From Pseudomonas sp. Os17 (GTDB lineage Bacteria; Pseudomonadota; Gammaproteobacteria; Pseudomonadales; Pseudomonadaceae): 64,000 nucleotides of DNA. The notes under the pieces were generated by a model. That model was not told where the DNA came from and ran no database searches. It worked only from the letters and a program-made list of their open reading frames with translations. The translations under genes and the position numbers were made by a program. How positions within the stretch are numbered: position 1 is the first letter of the stretch; each line of letters starts with the position of its first letter. Shown in pieces: positions 1 to 8,476 of the stretch. The DNA is taken from assembly GCF_001547895.1 (NCBI RefSeq), contig NZ_AP014627.1, forward strand, positions 1,119,501 through 1,183,500, given 5' to 3'.

Positions 1-598
1 CACGGGCCCAGAGCGCGTCGCCGTGCTCGGGGGACAGTTCGCTCAACAGCAGCGCCCAGGCCCAGCCAATGGCGCTGTGGCCCGACGGGTAGGAACCATC
101 TTCGGCGAGCTTGGCCTCATCTTCCGGGGTGCAGCTGGGCTGCTGGTTGTAGACGAAGGGCCGTGTGCGCTGGTAGCGCTTCTTGGCGCTATAGGTGGCC
201 AGCCCGGCATCGGTCAGGGTCCGGCGCAAGACTCTGTACAGCGCAGGTGTCTGCTGTTCGCTGATGGGCGCATTCAGCGCACAGGAAAACGTCTCTGCGG
301 CGGCGGGGAACTTCAGGTTGGCATCGCTGATGGCCAGCGCCCAGCGTTTGCTGCCACGCAAGACCTGGCTTTTTTCAGCCATGCTCTGGTCCAGCGCGAA
401 GGCTTGTGAGCCCACCGCGGGAGGTGGCGGTAACAGCGCAAGACTATTGGGCAGATCCTGCTGTTTCAGATATCCGATCAAGTAACCGGGTCGGAACTCC
501 GGGACATTGTCCGTTTGGCTGTGGTGTTGGGCCACGGCTGGGTGGATCAGGCTTGAAAGCAATACACCGGCCAAACATTTCGATAGTAGGCGTTGCAT
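1..598 (-). CDS. Class A (PhoN-type) acid phosphatase, N-terminal part
   Basis: This gene runs off the left edge of the window; 199 codons are visible from an ATG at 598 with a GAGGTG ribosome site just upstream. The N-terminus is a Sec signal peptide (hydrophobic stretch ending VAQ), so the product is periplasmic. The PAP2/class A phosphatase signature is present: K-x6-RP (KKRYQRTRPF, about residues 142-151) and PSGH (about 171-174). The remaining downstream motif lies outside the window. Such enzymes hydrolyse phosphomonoesters non-specifically at low pH. It lies 52 bp beyond the OprD-type porin stop on the same strand, so the two may be co-transcribed. The family is clear from the motifs; the substrate is unknown. 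Confidence 0.85.
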   Translation of the reverse strand, partial: MQRLLSKCLAGVLLSSLIHPAVAQHHSQTDNVPEFRPGYLIGYLKQQDLPNSLALLPPPPAVGSQAFALDQSMAEKSQVLRGSKRWALAISDANLKFPAAAETFSCALNAPISEQQTPALYRVLRRTLTDAGLATYSAKKRYQRTRPFVYNQQPSCTPEDEAKLAEDGSYPSGHSAIGWAWALLLSELSPEHGDALWAR

Positions 599-650
599 GT
601 GGATATCACCTCTAGGAGTTTGATTCGCTACATGGGGTCTGCTAGTTGGG

Positions 651-1925
651 TTACTTGAAGTTCCAGGCGTAATTGAACATCAGCCGTGTATCATCGGTGT
701 CACGAATGAAGTTCTTGGCATAGTTGGAGCGATAGTTCGCGGTGCGCAGGCGCACACTCAAGTTTTTCAGCGGGCCTTGTTGTACGACGTAACGCAGTTC
801 GTTATCCAACTCCCATGATTTGCCAATGGTTTGGCTACCGGTGATCTGGGCATGGCTGCCGGATATATAGCGGCTGTTGAAACTCAGGCCCGGCAAGCCC
901 AGGCTGGCGAAGTCGTAGCCATAACGCAGTGCCCAGGAGCGTTCCTTGGCATTGGCGAAGTCACCCAGTACCGACAAGTTGATCAAGTTGGCATCGGCGC
1001 CCAGGATGTTGGCATAACCGGTGTCTCCCAACATTCGCTGATAAGCCAGGCCAAGGCTGTGGCCTTCATAGGCATAGCCGACGAGTCCCTGCAGGGCGCG
1101 GTTGTCGATCTTGCCGCCTTTGGCATCGCCGTAGTCGTTCATCAGGCTCAAGCGCAGATCGCTGCTGAATGTTCCCGCTCCCCAGGGGCTCTTGTTGACC
1201 AGGGTGAAGACCCGCTGGCGGTAGATGTCCTGCAGTTGGGCGACATGCACACGCGCCAGCCATTGCTTGTTGAACCGATAGTCGACGCCCGCCATGTCGA
1301 AGTGTTCCGCCGTGGCCCCCTGACCCTGAAAGCGCCGGTTCAAGGGGCTTAAGGTCAGTGGCGTGTACTGCGTGGCGTTGCGCTGCATGACCCGGCTCAG
1401 GCGCCCGGCGGTCAATTCCAGGTCTTCGATTTCATTCGAGGTCAGCAGCCCGCCTTCGAAAACTTGCGGAAACAGACGGCCGTCGTTGGGTTTCAAGGTT
1501 GGCAGCACCGGTGGCACCAGCGCGCCGAACTTGAACAGGGTCTTGCCGGTCTTGAGCTTTCCGGCCAGGGCCAGTTTCCAATAGTCATCCTCTGCCCGGC
1601 CATCGCGCGCCACCTTCAGCAGCCCGGTGCCGGTTCGGCCAGGCGAGGAGTCGAGCTTGATGCCGAGCATGCCGATGGCGTCGGCACCGACACCGATGGC
1701 ACCTTCGGTCAACCCCGAGTCCAGGCGCAAGAGCAAACCTTGCGCCCATTCTTCACGGCTCGGGGCCGTGCCTTCGCGATAGTCCCGATTGAAGTAATAG
1801 TTACGCAGTTCCAGGCGAGCGCTGCTGTCGCCCAGCAGTTCGGCGTTGACCGGAATGGCCAGCATCGAGGCACACATCAGGGTCGAGCGCTTGACCCATT
1901 GTCGTGGCCAGTTTCTTGAAAGCAT
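651..1925 (-). CDS. OprD-family outer-membrane porin
   Basis: The 424-residue product has a signal peptide (cleavage after VNA, about residue 28) and a mature part beginning ELLGDSSARLELRNYYFNRD, typical of the 18-strand OprD/Opd substrate-specific channels. Alternating aromatic/hydrophobic strands run to the terminal residues NYAWNFK, close to the usual C-terminal aromatic that helps outer-membrane assembly. The family takes up basic amino acids (OccD) or carboxylates/aromatics (OccK). The substrate cannot be read from sequence, and no catabolic genes are adjacent apart from the downstream phosphatase. The leader carries an A-rich motif next to the ribosome site that suggests Hfq/Crc repression. 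Confidence 0.88.
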   Translation of the reverse strand: MLSRNWPRQWVKRSTLMCASMLAIPVNAELLGDSSARLELRNYYFNRDYREGTAPSREEWAQGLLLRLDSGLTEGAIGVGADAIGMLGIKLDSSPGRTGTGLLKVARDGRAEDDYWKLALAGKLKTGKTLFKFGALVPPVLPTLKPNDGRLFPQVFEGGLLTSNEIEDLELTAGRLSRVMQRNATQYTPLTLSPLNRRFQGQGATAEHFDMAGVDYRFNKQWLARVHVAQLQDIYRQRVFTLVNKSPWGAGTFSSDLRLSLMNDYGDAKGGKIDNRALQGLVGYAYEGHSLGLAYQRMLGDTGYANILGADANLINLSVLGDFANAKERSWALRYGYDFASLGLPGLSFNSRYISGSHAQITGSQTIGKSWELDNELRYVVQQGPLKNLSVRLRTANYRSNYAKNFIRDTDDTRLMFNYAWNFK

Positions 1926-1939
1926 TGCATCGTCCTCTG

Positions 1940-1953
1940 TTCTTGTTGTTTTT
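1940..1953 (-). promoter_or_regulatory. Candidate Hfq/Crc catabolite-repression (CA) motif
   Basis: On the mRNA strand the porin leader reads AAAAACAACAAGAA immediately before AGAGGA and the ATG. This matches the AAnAAnAA pattern bound by Hfq/Crc in pseudomonads. Its position over the ribosome site is the usual place for translational repression of nutrient-uptake genes. Regulation is inferred from the motif only. Confidence 0.5.
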
Positions 1954-2343
1954 GGAGTCAGGCGATTGACGAATGACGTGTTGAGTTGTTGCCGGTTGGT
2001 TTGAGTTGATCGAAGTTGTGAGTGGTGTGTTGTGGGTATGGGGATGTTGAATCTTTGCGTAATGCCCGGGATTCAAAGTCGGAAGACTAAGTTGGGCCTG
2101 GGGTTAAACAAGAACCATCAGCTCTGTGAATGAAGTGGTAACTGAAACTTTAAAATTATTACCTGTTTATGTTTTTTGTTGTCATATAAGTATTTATTGA
2201 AAGTGCTCTTTTATGGAGGGGCGTGTAGGAGTTGTTTAATTGGGTTGTAAGAGTTGTCTTGTTTAAGTAAGGAACTTTGGTCACTTACGAATTCGGACGT
2301 GTCGGCGTGGGTTTTGCCGCAAGAAGGGGTCAGCGGAGGTGGC
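1954..2343. other. Intergenic region between porin and AraC-type gene
   Basis: About 390 bp, more AT-rich than its surroundings, without a convincing gene. It must hold the porin promoter (read leftwards) and the 3' end of the AraC-type transcript. On the porin strand it is rich in CA/AC dinucleotides. I see no clear terminator hairpin or operator dyad. Short open frames at 1801-2076 and 2211-2441 look like chance frames. Confidence 0.5.
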
Positions 2344-3237
2344 TTATCGGTAGTCCGAACCTTGGCGCTGGAACGCCTGGCGGTAGTCACCGGGCGTGCC
2401 GCCCAGGGCCTGGCGAAAGCGGTTGGTGAAGTGGCTGGCACTGGAGAAGCCGCAGGCTAGGGCGACTTCCCCCAGGGGCAGGGCGCTGTGGCGCAGCAGA
2501 TAGCGGGCCCGGACCAGGCGCCGGGCCAGCACATATTGATGGGGCGGCAGGCCGAAGCTGGCGCGGAACATGCGGGCGAAGTGGTATTCCGACAGCGCAC
2601 ACAACCCCGCCAGCTGGCCCAGGCTCAGCGGCGCGTCCAGCTGGCTGTCGATGTAGTCCACCAGCAGGCGGCGCTGGTGCGCGGCCAGGCCGCCCTTGAG
2701 CCGGACACCCTGGCGCGGGCCCACTTGATTGAGCAGGGCGTGGCTGAGCATCTCGTGGGCCAGGCTGCTGGTCAGCAGGCGCTCGCCGGGCTCGTCCCAG
2801 TTCAGGCGCACCAACTGTGCGAAGCGCCGGGTTTGCTCGGGGTCGTCGACGAAGGTGCTCTCGCGCAGGTGCATGTCCCGGGGCTCGCGGTCCAGCAGGG
2901 TGACGCAGCCGAGGGCGAACTGCTCGGGGCTGAAATACACGTGGGCCAGGCGGATATCGCCGTTGATCACCCAGGCCGACTGGTGCTCGGCGGGCAGGAT
3001 GCACAGCTTGCCCGGGGCGCCCTTGCTGCCCGGCTGATCGCGGCGAAAGGTGCCGGTGCCGCCGGCCAGGTAGCAAGACAGGGTGTGGTGGCCGGGCGCC
3101 TGATATTCCTGGGCGTCGTGATGGTTGCTCCACAAGGCCGCGGACAAGCCGTCACCGAGCTCGGCGCTGTGCTCCAGGCGAGCATGGGGCGAGCGGTTCA
3201 AGGCTTGGAAGACTTGCAGGGTATCCAGTGCGGGCAT
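2344..3237 (-). CDS. AraC-family transcriptional regulator
   Basis: The predicted start is the ATG at 3237 (MPALDTLQVF), giving 297 residues; the frame stays open upstream but that part looks non-coding. The N-terminal ~170 residues form a cupin-like sensor domain. The C-terminal ~100 residues carry two helix-turn-helix units (LGQLAGLCALSEYHFARMF and LGEVALACGFSSASHFTNRF), the second being the AraC/XylS signature. It is divergent from the EamA transporter gene with a 156-bp gap, so that transporter is the natural target (inference). No ligand can be assigned. The start has no strong Shine-Dalgarno. Confidence 0.85.
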   Translation of the reverse strand: MPALDTLQVFQALNRSPHARLEHSAELGDGLSAALWSNHHDAQEYQAPGHHTLSCYLAGGTGTFRRDQPGSKGAPGKLCILPAEHQSAWVINGDIRLAHVYFSPEQFALGCVTLLDREPRDMHLRESTFVDDPEQTRRFAQLVRLNWDEPGERLLTSSLAHEMLSHALLNQVGPRQGVRLKGGLAAHQRRLLVDYIDSQLDAPLSLGQLAGLCALSEYHFARMFRASFGLPPHQYVLARRLVRARYLLRHSALPLGEVALACGFSSASHFTNRFRQALGGTPGDYRQAFQRQGSDYR

Positions 3238-3393
3238 GGTGGGGGCGTCAATCAAAGGTCCGTTTGCCGGTGTTTCGCATGCTACTCCGTCGCCCCTGCG
3301 CTGCCAGCCCCGGGCTGATAAAAAGCGCAAGTTTGTGCAAGCGCCCCTGATCTGCCGGGCATGACACTGCACACCTTATAAAGGAGTCGTGCC

Positions 3394-4341
3394 ATGAACC
3401 TATCGCTGTACCTGTTGACCGTGCTGATCTGGGGCACCACCTGGATCGCCCTGAAACTGCAACTGGGGGTGGTGGCGATACCGGTGTCCATCGTCTATCG
3501 CTTCGCCCTGGCGGCCCTGGTGCTGTTCGTCCTGCTGCTGCTCAGCCGCAAGCTGCAGCCGATGAACCGCCGTGGCCACCTGATCTGCCTGGCCCAGGGC
3601 CTGTGCCTGTTCTGCATCAACTTCATGTGCTTCCTGCACGCCAGCCAGTGGATTCCCAGTGGCCTGGTGGCGGTGGTGTTTTCCACCGCGACCTTGTGGA
3701 ACGCCCTGAATGCGCGAGTGTTCTTCGGCCAGAAGATCGCCCGCAACGTGTTGCTCGGCGGTGGCCTGGGGCTGCTCGGGCTGGGGCTGCTGTTCTGGCC
3801 CGAACTGGCGGGCCACAGCGCCAGCCCGCAAACCCTGCTGGGCCTGGGCTTGTCCCTGCTCGGCACCCTGTGTTTCTCGGCGGGCAACATGCTCTCCAGC
3901 CTGCAGCAGAAAGCCGGGCTCAAGCCGCTTACCACCAATGCCTGGGGCATGGCCTACGGCGCGACGATGCTGGCGGTGTATTGCCTGGCCCAGGGCATTG
4001 CCTTCGACCTGGAGTGGAGCACCCGCTACATCGGCTCGCTGCTGTACCTGGTGATACCGGGTTCGGTGATCGGCTTCACCGCCTACCTGACCCTGGTGGG
4101 GCGCATGGGCCCGGAGCGGGCGGCGTACTGCACCGTGCTGTTCCCGGTGGTGGCGCTGAACGTCTCGGCCTTTGCCGAAGGCTACCAATGGACCGCCCCG
4201 GCATTGGCCGGACTGGTGCTGGTGATGCTGGGCAACGTGCTGGTGTTCCGTAAACCCAAGGCTGTGCCAGCCTCTGTAGCCGCTGCCGAGCTCGCGAGGC
4301 TGCGAACGGCGGCGCAGCCGTCGCAAAACCAGGCGACCTGA
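3394..4341 (+). CDS. EamA/DMT-family transporter
   Basis: The 315-residue product is a ten-helix drug/metabolite transporter with two EamA repeats, beginning MNLSLYLLTVLIWGTTWIA, the usual first helix of the family. AAAGGAG lies 8-14 bases before the ATG. Family members export amino acids, metabolites or drugs; the substrate is not readable. It is divergent from the AraC-type gene. The C-terminus is odd: the last ~22 residues (from SVAAAELA to the stop) are encoded by the left half of a REP palindrome at 4275-4410, so the native stop has apparently been replaced by one inside the repeat. This tail follows the last helix and is probably tolerated. Confidence 0.88.
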   Translation: MNLSLYLLTVLIWGTTWIALKLQLGVVAIPVSIVYRFALAALVLFVLLLLSRKLQPMNRRGHLICLAQGLCLFCINFMCFLHASQWIPSGLVAVVFSTATLWNALNARVFFGQKIARNVLLGGGLGLLGLGLLFWPELAGHSASPQTLLGLGLSLLGTLCFSAGNMLSSLQQKAGLKPLTTNAWGMAYGATMLAVYCLAQGIAFDLEWSTRYIGSLLYLVIPGSVIGFTAYLTLVGRMGPERAAYCTVLFPVVALNVSAFAEGYQWTAPALAGLVLVMLGNVLVFRKPKAVPASVAAAELARLRTAAQPSQNQAT

Positions 4342-4410
4342 TGCTGCCGGGCTATCGCTGAAGGTCCTGCGGACCTTTTCGCAGCCTCGCGGGCTCGGCA
4401 GCGGCTACAG
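4275..4410. repeat. Class B REP pair overlapping the transporter 3' end
   Basis: Inverted pair whose outer arms read TGTAGCCGCTGCCGAG and CTCGGCAGCGGCTACAG, with internal complementary segments (GCGAGGCTGCGA / TCGCAGCCTCGC). It is the same family as the elements at 18145, 18394, 29642 and 31151. The left arm is translated as the transporter tail; the right arm lies just before the convergent dehydrogenase stop. Confidence 0.9.
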
Positions 4411-4431
4411 GGAGTGATAGGCAGTGGGTGG

Positions 4432-5406
4432 TCAGCCCTTCCACACTTGCGGGTTGACCAGGTCCTGCGGGCGTTCGCCCAAAAGGGCGCTGCGCAGGTT
4501 GCTCATGGCGCGTTCGGCCATGGCGTCACGGGTTTCATGGGTGGCCGAGCCGATGTGCGGCAGGGTCAGCGCGTTCTTCAGCTGGAACAGCGGCGATTCT
4601 GCCAACGGCTCTTTCTCGTACACATCCAGGCCGGCGCCACGGATCTGGCCCTTCTGCAAGGCGTCGATCAACGCCGGCTCATCCACCACCGGCCCGCGGG
4701 AAATGTTCACCAGGATCGCGCTGGGTTTCATCAGGGCCAGTTCACGGTGGCTGATCAGGTGCCGGGTCTGTTCGCTCAACGGCACCACCAGGCAGACGAA
4801 ATCCGCCTCGGCCAAGAGTTGCTCCAGGCTGCGGAACTGTGCGCCCAGTTCCTGCTCCAGGGCCGCCTTGCGGCTGTTGCCGCTGTAGAGGATCGGCATG
4901 CCGAAGCCCAAACGCCCACGGCGGGCGATGGCCGCGCCAATGTTGCCCATGCCGACGATCCCCAGGGTCTTGCCGTGCACATCGCAACCGAACAGCGCCG
5001 GGCCGACGCTGGCCTGCCATTGCCCGGCCTTGGTCCAGGCATCCAGCTCGGCCACCCGGCGAGCGCTGCCCATGAGCAGGGCGAAGGCCAGGTCGGCGGT
5101 GCTTTCGGTGAGCACGTCCGGGGTGTTGGTGAGCATCAGCCCGCGTTCGTTGAAATAGGCCAGGTCATAGTTGTCGTAACCCACCGAGATGCTCGACACC
5201 ACTTCCAGCTGCGCGGCGTTTTCCAGCTGCGCGCGCCCCAGCTTGCGGCCGACGCCGATCAGGCCGTGGGCCCGGGGCAGGGCTTCATTGAACTGCGCGG
5301 CGATGTCCCCCAGCTTGGGGTTGGGGACGATGACCTCGAAGTCCTGTTGCAGGCGTTCGGTCATCTCGGGGGTGATGCGGCTGAAGGCAAGTACCGTCTT
5401 TTTCAT
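4432..5406 (-). CDS. D-2-hydroxyacid dehydrogenase (glyoxylate/hydroxypyruvate or 2-ketogluconate reductase type)
   Basis: Starting at the ATG at 5406 (MKKTVLAFSRI) the product has 324 residues; a TTG at 5445 would add 13. It has the split-domain fold of the family: an NAD(P)-binding motif GIVGMGNIG near residue 150, then NISRGPVVDEPAL (catalytic Arg), GLDVYEKEP (catalytic Glu) and LPHIGSATHETR (catalytic His). Closest in character to GhrB/TkrA enzymes that reduce glyoxylate, hydroxypyruvate or 2-ketogluconate in the cytoplasm. There is no sugar-acid operon beside it, so the physiological substrate is open. It converges with the EamA transporter gene. Confidence 0.85.
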   Translation of the reverse strand: MKKTVLAFSRITPEMTERLQQDFEVIVPNPKLGDIAAQFNEALPRAHGLIGVGRKLGRAQLENAAQLEVVSSISVGYDNYDLAYFNERGLMLTNTPDVLTESTADLAFALLMGSARRVAELDAWTKAGQWQASVGPALFGCDVHGKTLGIVGMGNIGAAIARRGRLGFGMPILYSGNSRKAALEQELGAQFRSLEQLLAEADFVCLVVPLSEQTRHLISHRELALMKPSAILVNISRGPVVDEPALIDALQKGQIRGAGLDVYEKEPLAESPLFQLKNALTLPHIGSATHETRDAMAERAMSNLRSALLGERPQDLVNPQVWKG

Positions 5407-5491
5407 TGCGGGAAGACTCGTCAGGCGGGAGAGAATGCCAAGCAAGCTAACATTTTTGCCGCTGCCGCCAAAGCCTGCCGGCGCTGGCCTG

Positions 5492-5684
5492 TGTAGGCGC
5501 TGGCTTGCCAGCGAAATCGGTTTCCAGATTTGCGCAGAACTTGCGGGCCTCTTCGCCGGCGAGCCGGCTCCTACGGGGGGCGGGCGTCGTTCGTGGGAGC
5601 CGCGTACATTCTGTAGGAGCTGGCTGGCCAGCGAGGGTGGTGCTGAGGCTGGCGGGCCTCTTCGCCGGCAAGCCGGCTCCTACA
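5492..5684. repeat. Two consecutive class A REP pairs
   Basis: Two inverted pairs fill the gap between the dehydrogenase and LysR-type genes: 5492-5574 (TGTAGGCGCTGGCTTGCC ... GCCGGCTCCTAC) and 5612-5684 (TGTAGGAGCTGGCTGGCC ... GCCGGCTCCTACA). The core GTAGGAGCYGGCTTGCCRGCGA is the typical fluorescens-group REP. No gene lies here. Confidence 0.9.
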
Positions 5685-5718
5685 GGTGGGGACGGTGGTT
5701 TGGGGAGTGCCCCGGCGG

Positions 5719-6687
5719 TCAATTGGCCAGGCGTGCGCCGGTGAGGCTGCCGCTCAGTTCATAGGCCGCCAGTTCCGCCTGGTGCGCGGCAAGGATCTCC
5801 GGCAGGGAGCCGCGCAGGTATTCGACCCAGGTCTTGATCTTGGCGTCCAGGTACTGGCGCGACGGGTAGATGGCGTACAGGTTCAGCTCCTGGGAGCGGT
5901 ACTGGGGCATCACGCGCACCAGGGTGCCGTTGCGCAAACCTTCGATGGCGGCGTACACCGGCAGCACGCCAATGCCCATGCCGCTGATGATCGCGGTCTT
6001 CATCGCGTCGGCGGAGTTCACCAGGAACGGCGAGCTGTTGATGGTGACCATTTCCTGGCCTTCCGGGCCGTCGAAGGCCCATTTCTCCAGGGGAATCACC
6101 GGGCTCACCAGGCGCAGGCAGGCGTGGTTCAGCAGGTCGCTGGGTTTGTGCGGGCAGCCGTTGGCTTTCACGTAGGCCGGGGAGGCGCAGACGATGCTGT
6201 AGGTGATCCCCAGGCGCTGGGAGACGAACCCCGAGTCCGGCAGCTCGCTGGCCAGGACGATGGACACGTCGTAGCCCTCGTCCAGAAGGTCCGGCACGCG
6301 GTTGGCCATGGTCAGGTCGAAGGTCACGTCCGGGTGCGATTTGCGGTAGCGGGCGATGGCGTCGATCACGAAGTGCTGGCCGATGCCGGTCATGGTGTGC
6401 ACTTTCAACTGGCCGGCGGGGCGGGCGTGGGCGTCGCTGGCCTCGGCCTCGGCTTCTTCGACGTAGGCCAGGATCTGCTCGCAGCGCAGCAGGTAGCGCT
6501 TGCCGGCTTCGGTCAGGGCGATACGGCGGGTGGTACGGTTGAGCAGGCGGGTTTGCAGGTGAGCCTCAAGATTGGAGACTGCGCGCGAGACGTTGGCCGT
6601 GGTGGTATCCAGTTGCACCGCCGCGGCGGTGAAACTGCCGGCTTCGGCCACACAACTGAAGGCGCGCATGTTTTGCAAAGTGTCCAT
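5719..6687 (-). CDS. LysR-family transcriptional regulator
   Basis: The 322-residue protein begins MDTLQNMRAFSCVAEAGSF. It has the LysR winged helix-turn-helix in residues ~1-60 (SFTAAAVQLDTTTANVSRAVSNLE) and a periplasmic-binding-protein-like effector domain from ~90. It is divergent, over 266 bp, from the efflux operon starting at 6954, the same arrangement as aaeR with aaeXAB. It is therefore the likely aromatic-acid-responsive activator of that operon (inference). A TTACGGTAA dyad lies in the shared upstream region. Confidence 0.88.
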   Translation of the reverse strand: MDTLQNMRAFSCVAEAGSFTAAAVQLDTTTANVSRAVSNLEAHLQTRLLNRTTRRIALTEAGKRYLLRCEQILAYVEEAEAEASDAHARPAGQLKVHTMTGIGQHFVIDAIARYRKSHPDVTFDLTMANRVPDLLDEGYDVSIVLASELPDSGFVSQRLGITYSIVCASPAYVKANGCPHKPSDLLNHACLRLVSPVIPLEKWAFDGPEGQEMVTINSSPFLVNSADAMKTAIISGMGIGVLPVYAAIEGLRNGTLVRVMPQYRSQELNLYAIYPSRQYLDAKIKTWVEYLRGSLPEILAAHQAELAAYELSGSLTGARLAN

Positions 6688-6765
6688 GGGGTGCTCTCTG
6701 GGGAGATGGCAAATTGTGACACGAAGTTACGGGGGCTTGGATAGGCGACCAAGGGATTATCGCGT

Positions 6766-6774
6766 TTACGGTAA
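6766..6774. promoter_or_regulatory. Short dyad in the LysR/efflux intergenic region
   Basis: TTACGGTAA is symmetric about its centre and lies between the divergent LysR gene and efflux operon, in an AT-richer patch. It could be part of a LysR-type box, but one 9-bp dyad is weak evidence. The rest of 6688-6953 contains a degenerate REP-like segment (about 6838-6918). Confidence 0.3.
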
Positions 6775-6953
6775 CAAAGATTCACAGGAATCCCTGCTTA
6801 TCGCCGCCCCGGCCGCCCCCTAGAATTGCGCCGATCCGTAGGAGTCGGCGTGCCGGCGATCCGCGCAACGCGGTGTAGCAGGCGTATCGCTGCGCTGGCC
6901 GGCCGACTTCCACGAGAGAAATACTCCCCCCCGATCTTCAGGAATTCGCAGCA

Positions 6954-8465
6954 GTGCCGCGTCGCATCAGCAGAGGGTTCAAGACCCTCAGTGTTTGGGC
7001 TTTATCGTTAGCAATCAGCGGCTGCATCGGAACCGGAGGCATTGCCCCACAAGGCAAGACACTTCCCGCTAATACACTGGCCACCGACGAGGCGATCCAG
7101 AGCGCCGCGCAAGAGGCCCACTGGCCCAGTGCCCAGTGGTGGCAGGCCTACGGCGACCCGCAGTTGAACCGCTGGATCAGCCTCGCCGTGCAAGGCAGCC
7201 CGAGCCTGGCCATGGCCGCCGCCCGGGTGCGCCAGGCCAAGGCCCTGGCCGGTATCGCCGAGTCGGCCGAGTCGTTGCAGATCAAGGGCGACGCCACCCT
7301 CAAGCGCCACAATTGGCCCACCGATCAGTTCTACGGCCCCGGTGCCCTGGCCAACACCACCACCTGGGACAACAACGCCGCCCTGGGCTTGAGTTATGCC
7401 CTGGACCTCTGGGGCCGCGAGAGCAACAACACCGAGCGCGCCGTCGACCTGGCCCACATGAGCGTGGCCGAAGCCCGCCAGGCCCAGCTGGAACTGGTGA
7501 ACAACGTGGTGCGCAGCTATATCCAGCTGTCCTTGCACTTCGCCCAGCGCGATATCGTCGCCGCCACCCTGAAGCAGCAGCAACAGATTCTCGAACTGGC
7601 GCAACGGCGCCTGGACGGCGGCCTGGGCACCCATTTCGAAGTCAGCCAGGCCGAGGCGCCGCTGCCGGAAACCCATCGCCAGCTGGACGCCCTGGACGAA
7701 GAAATCGCCCTGACCCGCAACCAGCTGGCGGCCCTGGCTGGCAAGGGCCCGGGAGAGGGCGCGCAACTGCAGCGGCCGAGCCTGTCCCTGGGCGCCGCGC
7801 TGAAACTGCCCTCGGCCCTGCCCGCCGAACTGCTGGGGCAGCGCCCCGACGTGGTCGCCAGCCGCTGGCAAGTGGCGGCCCAGGCCCGTGGCATCGATGT
7901 GGCCCACGCCGGCTTCTACCCCAACGTCGACCTGGTGGGCAGCATCGGTTTCATGGCCACTGGCGGCGGCGCCCTGGAGTTCCTCACTGGCAAGAAGCTC
8001 AACTACAGCGTCGGCCCGGCCATCAGCCTGCCGATCTTCGACGGCGGCCGCCTGCGCTCGGAGCTGGGCGAAGCCGCGGCCGGCTACGACATGGCCGTGG
8101 CCAAGTACAACCAGACCCTGGTGGACGCGCTGAAAAGCATTTCCGACCAGCTGATCCGCCGCGAGTCCATGGACAAGCAGCAAGTCTTTGCCGCCGAGTC
8201 GGTGGCCGCGGCGCAGAAGACCTACGACATCGCCACCGTGGCCTTCCAGCGCGGTCTGACCGACTACCTGAATGTGCTCAACGCCCAGAGCCTGCTGTTT
8301 CACCAGCAGCAGATCCAGCAGCAGGTGCAGGCCGCGCGCCTGACCGCCCAGGCGGACCTGGTGACGGCCCTGGGCGGCGGGCTGGAAGCCGGCCGCGACG
8401 TCCCCGCGGAAAACCGCACCCAGGCACCCAAGACCCCCGCGGCCCTGGCCGTGTTCGACCACTGA
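6954..8465 (+). CDS. NodT/OprM-family outer-membrane efflux lipoprotein
   Basis: The 503-residue product starts at a GTG (6954) with AGGA 14 bases upstream. Residues 1-24 are a lipoprotein signal ending in the lipobox ISGC, so Cys24 should be lipidated. Two outer-membrane efflux (TolC-like) repeats follow, with recognisable blocks such as ARVRQAKALAGIAES and NFYPNVDLVGSIGF-like HAGFYPNVDLVGSIGF. It forms the outer-membrane exit duct. The FUSC pump, DUF1656 and HlyD genes follow within 12 bp or with overlaps, so one transcript probably makes a complete envelope-spanning exporter. Confidence 0.92.
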   Translation: MPRRISRGFKTLSVWALSLAISGCIGTGGIAPQGKTLPANTLATDEAIQSAAQEAHWPSAQWWQAYGDPQLNRWISLAVQGSPSLAMAAARVRQAKALAGIAESAESLQIKGDATLKRHNWPTDQFYGPGALANTTTWDNNAALGLSYALDLWGRESNNTERAVDLAHMSVAEARQAQLELVNNVVRSYIQLSLHFAQRDIVAATLKQQQQILELAQRRLDGGLGTHFEVSQAEAPLPETHRQLDALDEEIALTRNQLAALAGKGPGEGAQLQRPSLSLGAALKLPSALPAELLGQRPDVVASRWQVAAQARGIDVAHAGFYPNVDLVGSIGFMATGGGALEFLTGKKLNYSVGPAISLPIFDGGRLRSELGEAAAGYDMAVAKYNQTLVDALKSISDQLIRRESMDKQQVFAAESVAAAQKTYDIATVAFQRGLTDYLNVLNAQSLLFHQQQIQQQVQAARLTAQADLVTALGGGLEAGRDVPAENRTQAPKTPAALAVFDH

Positions 8466-8476
8466 AGCAGGCTCCC

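Noticed and set aside
1801..2441. Short minus-strand frames in the porin upstream region
   Set aside because: No ribosome sites, low-complexity composition and no family similarity.
7136..8476. Long upstream extension of the FUSC gene frame
   Set aside because: It lies in another frame of the outer-membrane lipoprotein gene; the FUSC homology begins at the ATG at 8477.
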